A stretch of 64,000 nucleotides of DNA. Source: Verrucosispora sioxanthis. GTDB lineage: Bacteria > Actinomycetota > Actinomycetes > Mycobacteriales > Micromonosporaceae. The stretch spans positions 124,001 through 188,000 of the forward strand of contig NZ_SAIY01000003.1 in NCBI RefSeq assembly GCF_010560025.1, written 5' to 3'. Below are positions 63,296 through 64,000 of the stretch, in pieces (the stretch's first letter is position 1; every line of letters begins with the position of its first letter). Under the pieces are notes generated by a model. It was given only the letters and a program-made list of their open reading frames with translations, ran no database searches and was not told where the DNA came from. Position numbers and translations under genes: made by a program.

Positions 63296-64000
63296 TCAGG
63301 TGGGGGTGTCGCGGCGGCGGAAGGTGGTGAGGCCGAGGGCGAGCAGGGCGGCGGCTACGGCGGTCAGGACCACCAGGGGCAGGACGGTGACGTCGACGGC
63401 GGGCACCGACGGCACGTGGGTGTACGGGGAGAGGTTCAGCGCCGCCTGCGGCAGGTCCAGCGCGGCGCCCAACTGGCCGAGCAGCAGGAACACGATGAGC
63501 ACCGCCCAACTCGACGCGACCGACAGGCGCGGCAACGCGCCGAGCAGGGCGGTCACCACCCCGGCGACGACCAGCAGCGCCGGCAGCCGCAGCAGCGCGG
63601 CCCCGGTCAGGTCGACCGTCCAACCGACCGGGTCACCGACCGCCAGCCCGTACCCGAGGCCGGTGGTGGCACCGGCCAGCAGCATCAGCGCCAGCGCGCC
63701 GAGCACGGCACCGGCCACCTGGGTGCCCAGCCACCGGTAGCGGCTGACGGCGGTGGCGAGCAGCGGTTCGAGGATGCCGTCGGACTCGTCACCGCGCACC
63801 CGCAGCAGGGCCTGCACCACGTACGCCCCGATGGTCAGGGCGAACAGCCCGAGCATCGCGGCCAGGAAGGCGTCGACGAGTTCGGCCCCGCCGCCGAGTT
63901 GGGCGATCGCCTCGGCGGCGGCCGGGTTGTCGGCGATCATGTCGTCGACCTCGTTGCCGGCCAGACCCATGGCGAGGCCGAGCACCGCCACCGCGACCGC
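63296..64000 (-). CDS. ABC transporter permease, C-terminal part, truncated by the window edge
   Basis: At least 232 residues of a membrane protein with about six helices. A loop ALLRVRGDESDGILEPLLAT precedes YRWLGTQVAGAVLGALALML, similar to large ABC exporter permeases of the tetronasin (TnrB3-like) type. The last segment ends ALLALGLTTFRRRDTPT. The gene begins outside the window, so its partner ATPase is not visible. Confidence 0.75.
   Translation of the reverse strand, partial: AVAVAVLGLAMGLAGNEVDDMIADNPAAAEAIAQLGGGAELVDAFLAAMLGLFALTIGAYVVQALLRVRGDESDGILEPLLATAVSRYRWLGTQVAGAVLGALALMLLAGATTGLGYGLAVGDPVGWTVDLTGAALLRLPALLVVAGVVTALLGALPRLSVASSWAVLIVFLLLGQLGAALDLPQAALNLSPYTHVPSVPAVDVTVLPLVVLTAVAAALLALGLTTFRRRDTPT

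Noticed and set aside
62979-63740. The full open frame of the small Cys/His protein to its formal stop
   Set aside because: The last 170 residues are antisense to a clear ABC permease and are Arg/Ser/Thr-rich, so only the first part is credible.
1-64000. CRISPR arrays, tRNA or rRNA genes, insertion sequences and phage genes
   Set aside because: No regularly spaced repeats, cloverleaf-like gene ends, transposase motifs or integrase were found on reading both strands. Short degenerate elements could be missed.

Overview
The window is high-GC actinobacterial DNA. The pervasive GC-rich third positions, the frequent GTG starts, the SAM-IV type riboswitch with a cysteine leader peptide, the CebR-type operator, and two inverted-repeat elements of a kind I associate with Micromonospora all suggest a Micromonosporaceae chromosome, probably Micromonospora. 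No rRNA, tRNA, CRISPR array, transposase or phage gene was seen.

Layout. 1-2.0 kb: STAS-domain stress signalling genes, a GlsB/YeaQ-like membrane protein and a MarR regulator. 2.0-6.2 kb: a regulatory region with an iron-box-like palindrome, then two major-facilitator exporters, the first with a methionine-rich loop. 6.2-36.2 kb: a nonribosomal peptide gene cluster. It has a C-A-T-TE synthetase, a C-A-T-C-A-T synthetase, a class III aminotransferase, an SDR reductase on the opposite strand, and then a tightly coupled minus-strand operon. That operon encodes a group II PLP decarboxylase, a diiron desaturase/hydroxylase-like protein, glutamate mutase S and E subunits, a sulfotransferase, a cytoplasmic amide/amino-acid binding protein homologue, a ThDP enzyme, a cystathionine beta-synthase homologue, a Glu/Leu-dehydrogenase homologue and a fumarase/aspartase-superfamily lyase. 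A small glycolipid-binding-fold protein and a third C-A-T synthetase close the cluster. 36.3-39.3 kb: an HPP membrane protein and an operon of a secreted protein, a b561-like membrane protein and a Rieske protein. 39.4-41.4 kb: a GH5-FnIII-CBM2 cellulase under a CebR-like operator. 41.6-48.5 kb: urea ABC transporter urtABCDE, a cytoplasmic AmiC-like protein and a MarR regulator. 48.6-52.4 kb: an unknown helical protein, a TAT-exported serine hydrolase and a mycothiol-type fusion protein. 52.4-57.0 kb: urease ureABCFGD. 57.3-60.1 kb: SAM-IV riboswitch, cysteine leader peptide and a polar amino acid ABC transporter. 60.3-63.2 kb: two XRE/TPR regulators that share a palindromic operator. The right edge carries a truncated ABC permease.

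How the genes work together. The peptide cluster appears to make its own monomers. Glutamate mutase should give 3-methylaspartate, which the adjacent decarboxylase could convert to a beta-amino acid. The beta-synthase homologue plus the lyase could make 2,3-diaminopropionate or a related beta-substituted alanine. The synthetases use adenylation pockets that I cannot match to common amino acids. Sulfation and oxidation may follow, then release by the thioesterase and export by the MFS pair. I recognise no known product, so this is the best candidate for an undescribed system. The transporter-urease region is a urea uptake and hydrolysis unit.

Caution on sequence quality. Five genes (the dehydrogenase homologue twice, the third synthetase, ureD, ureF and the second XRE regulator) each return to frame if a single missing base is restored. 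This pattern points to deletion errors in the sequence rather than to pseudogenes. All adenylation pocket readings, motif alignments and start choices were made by eye.
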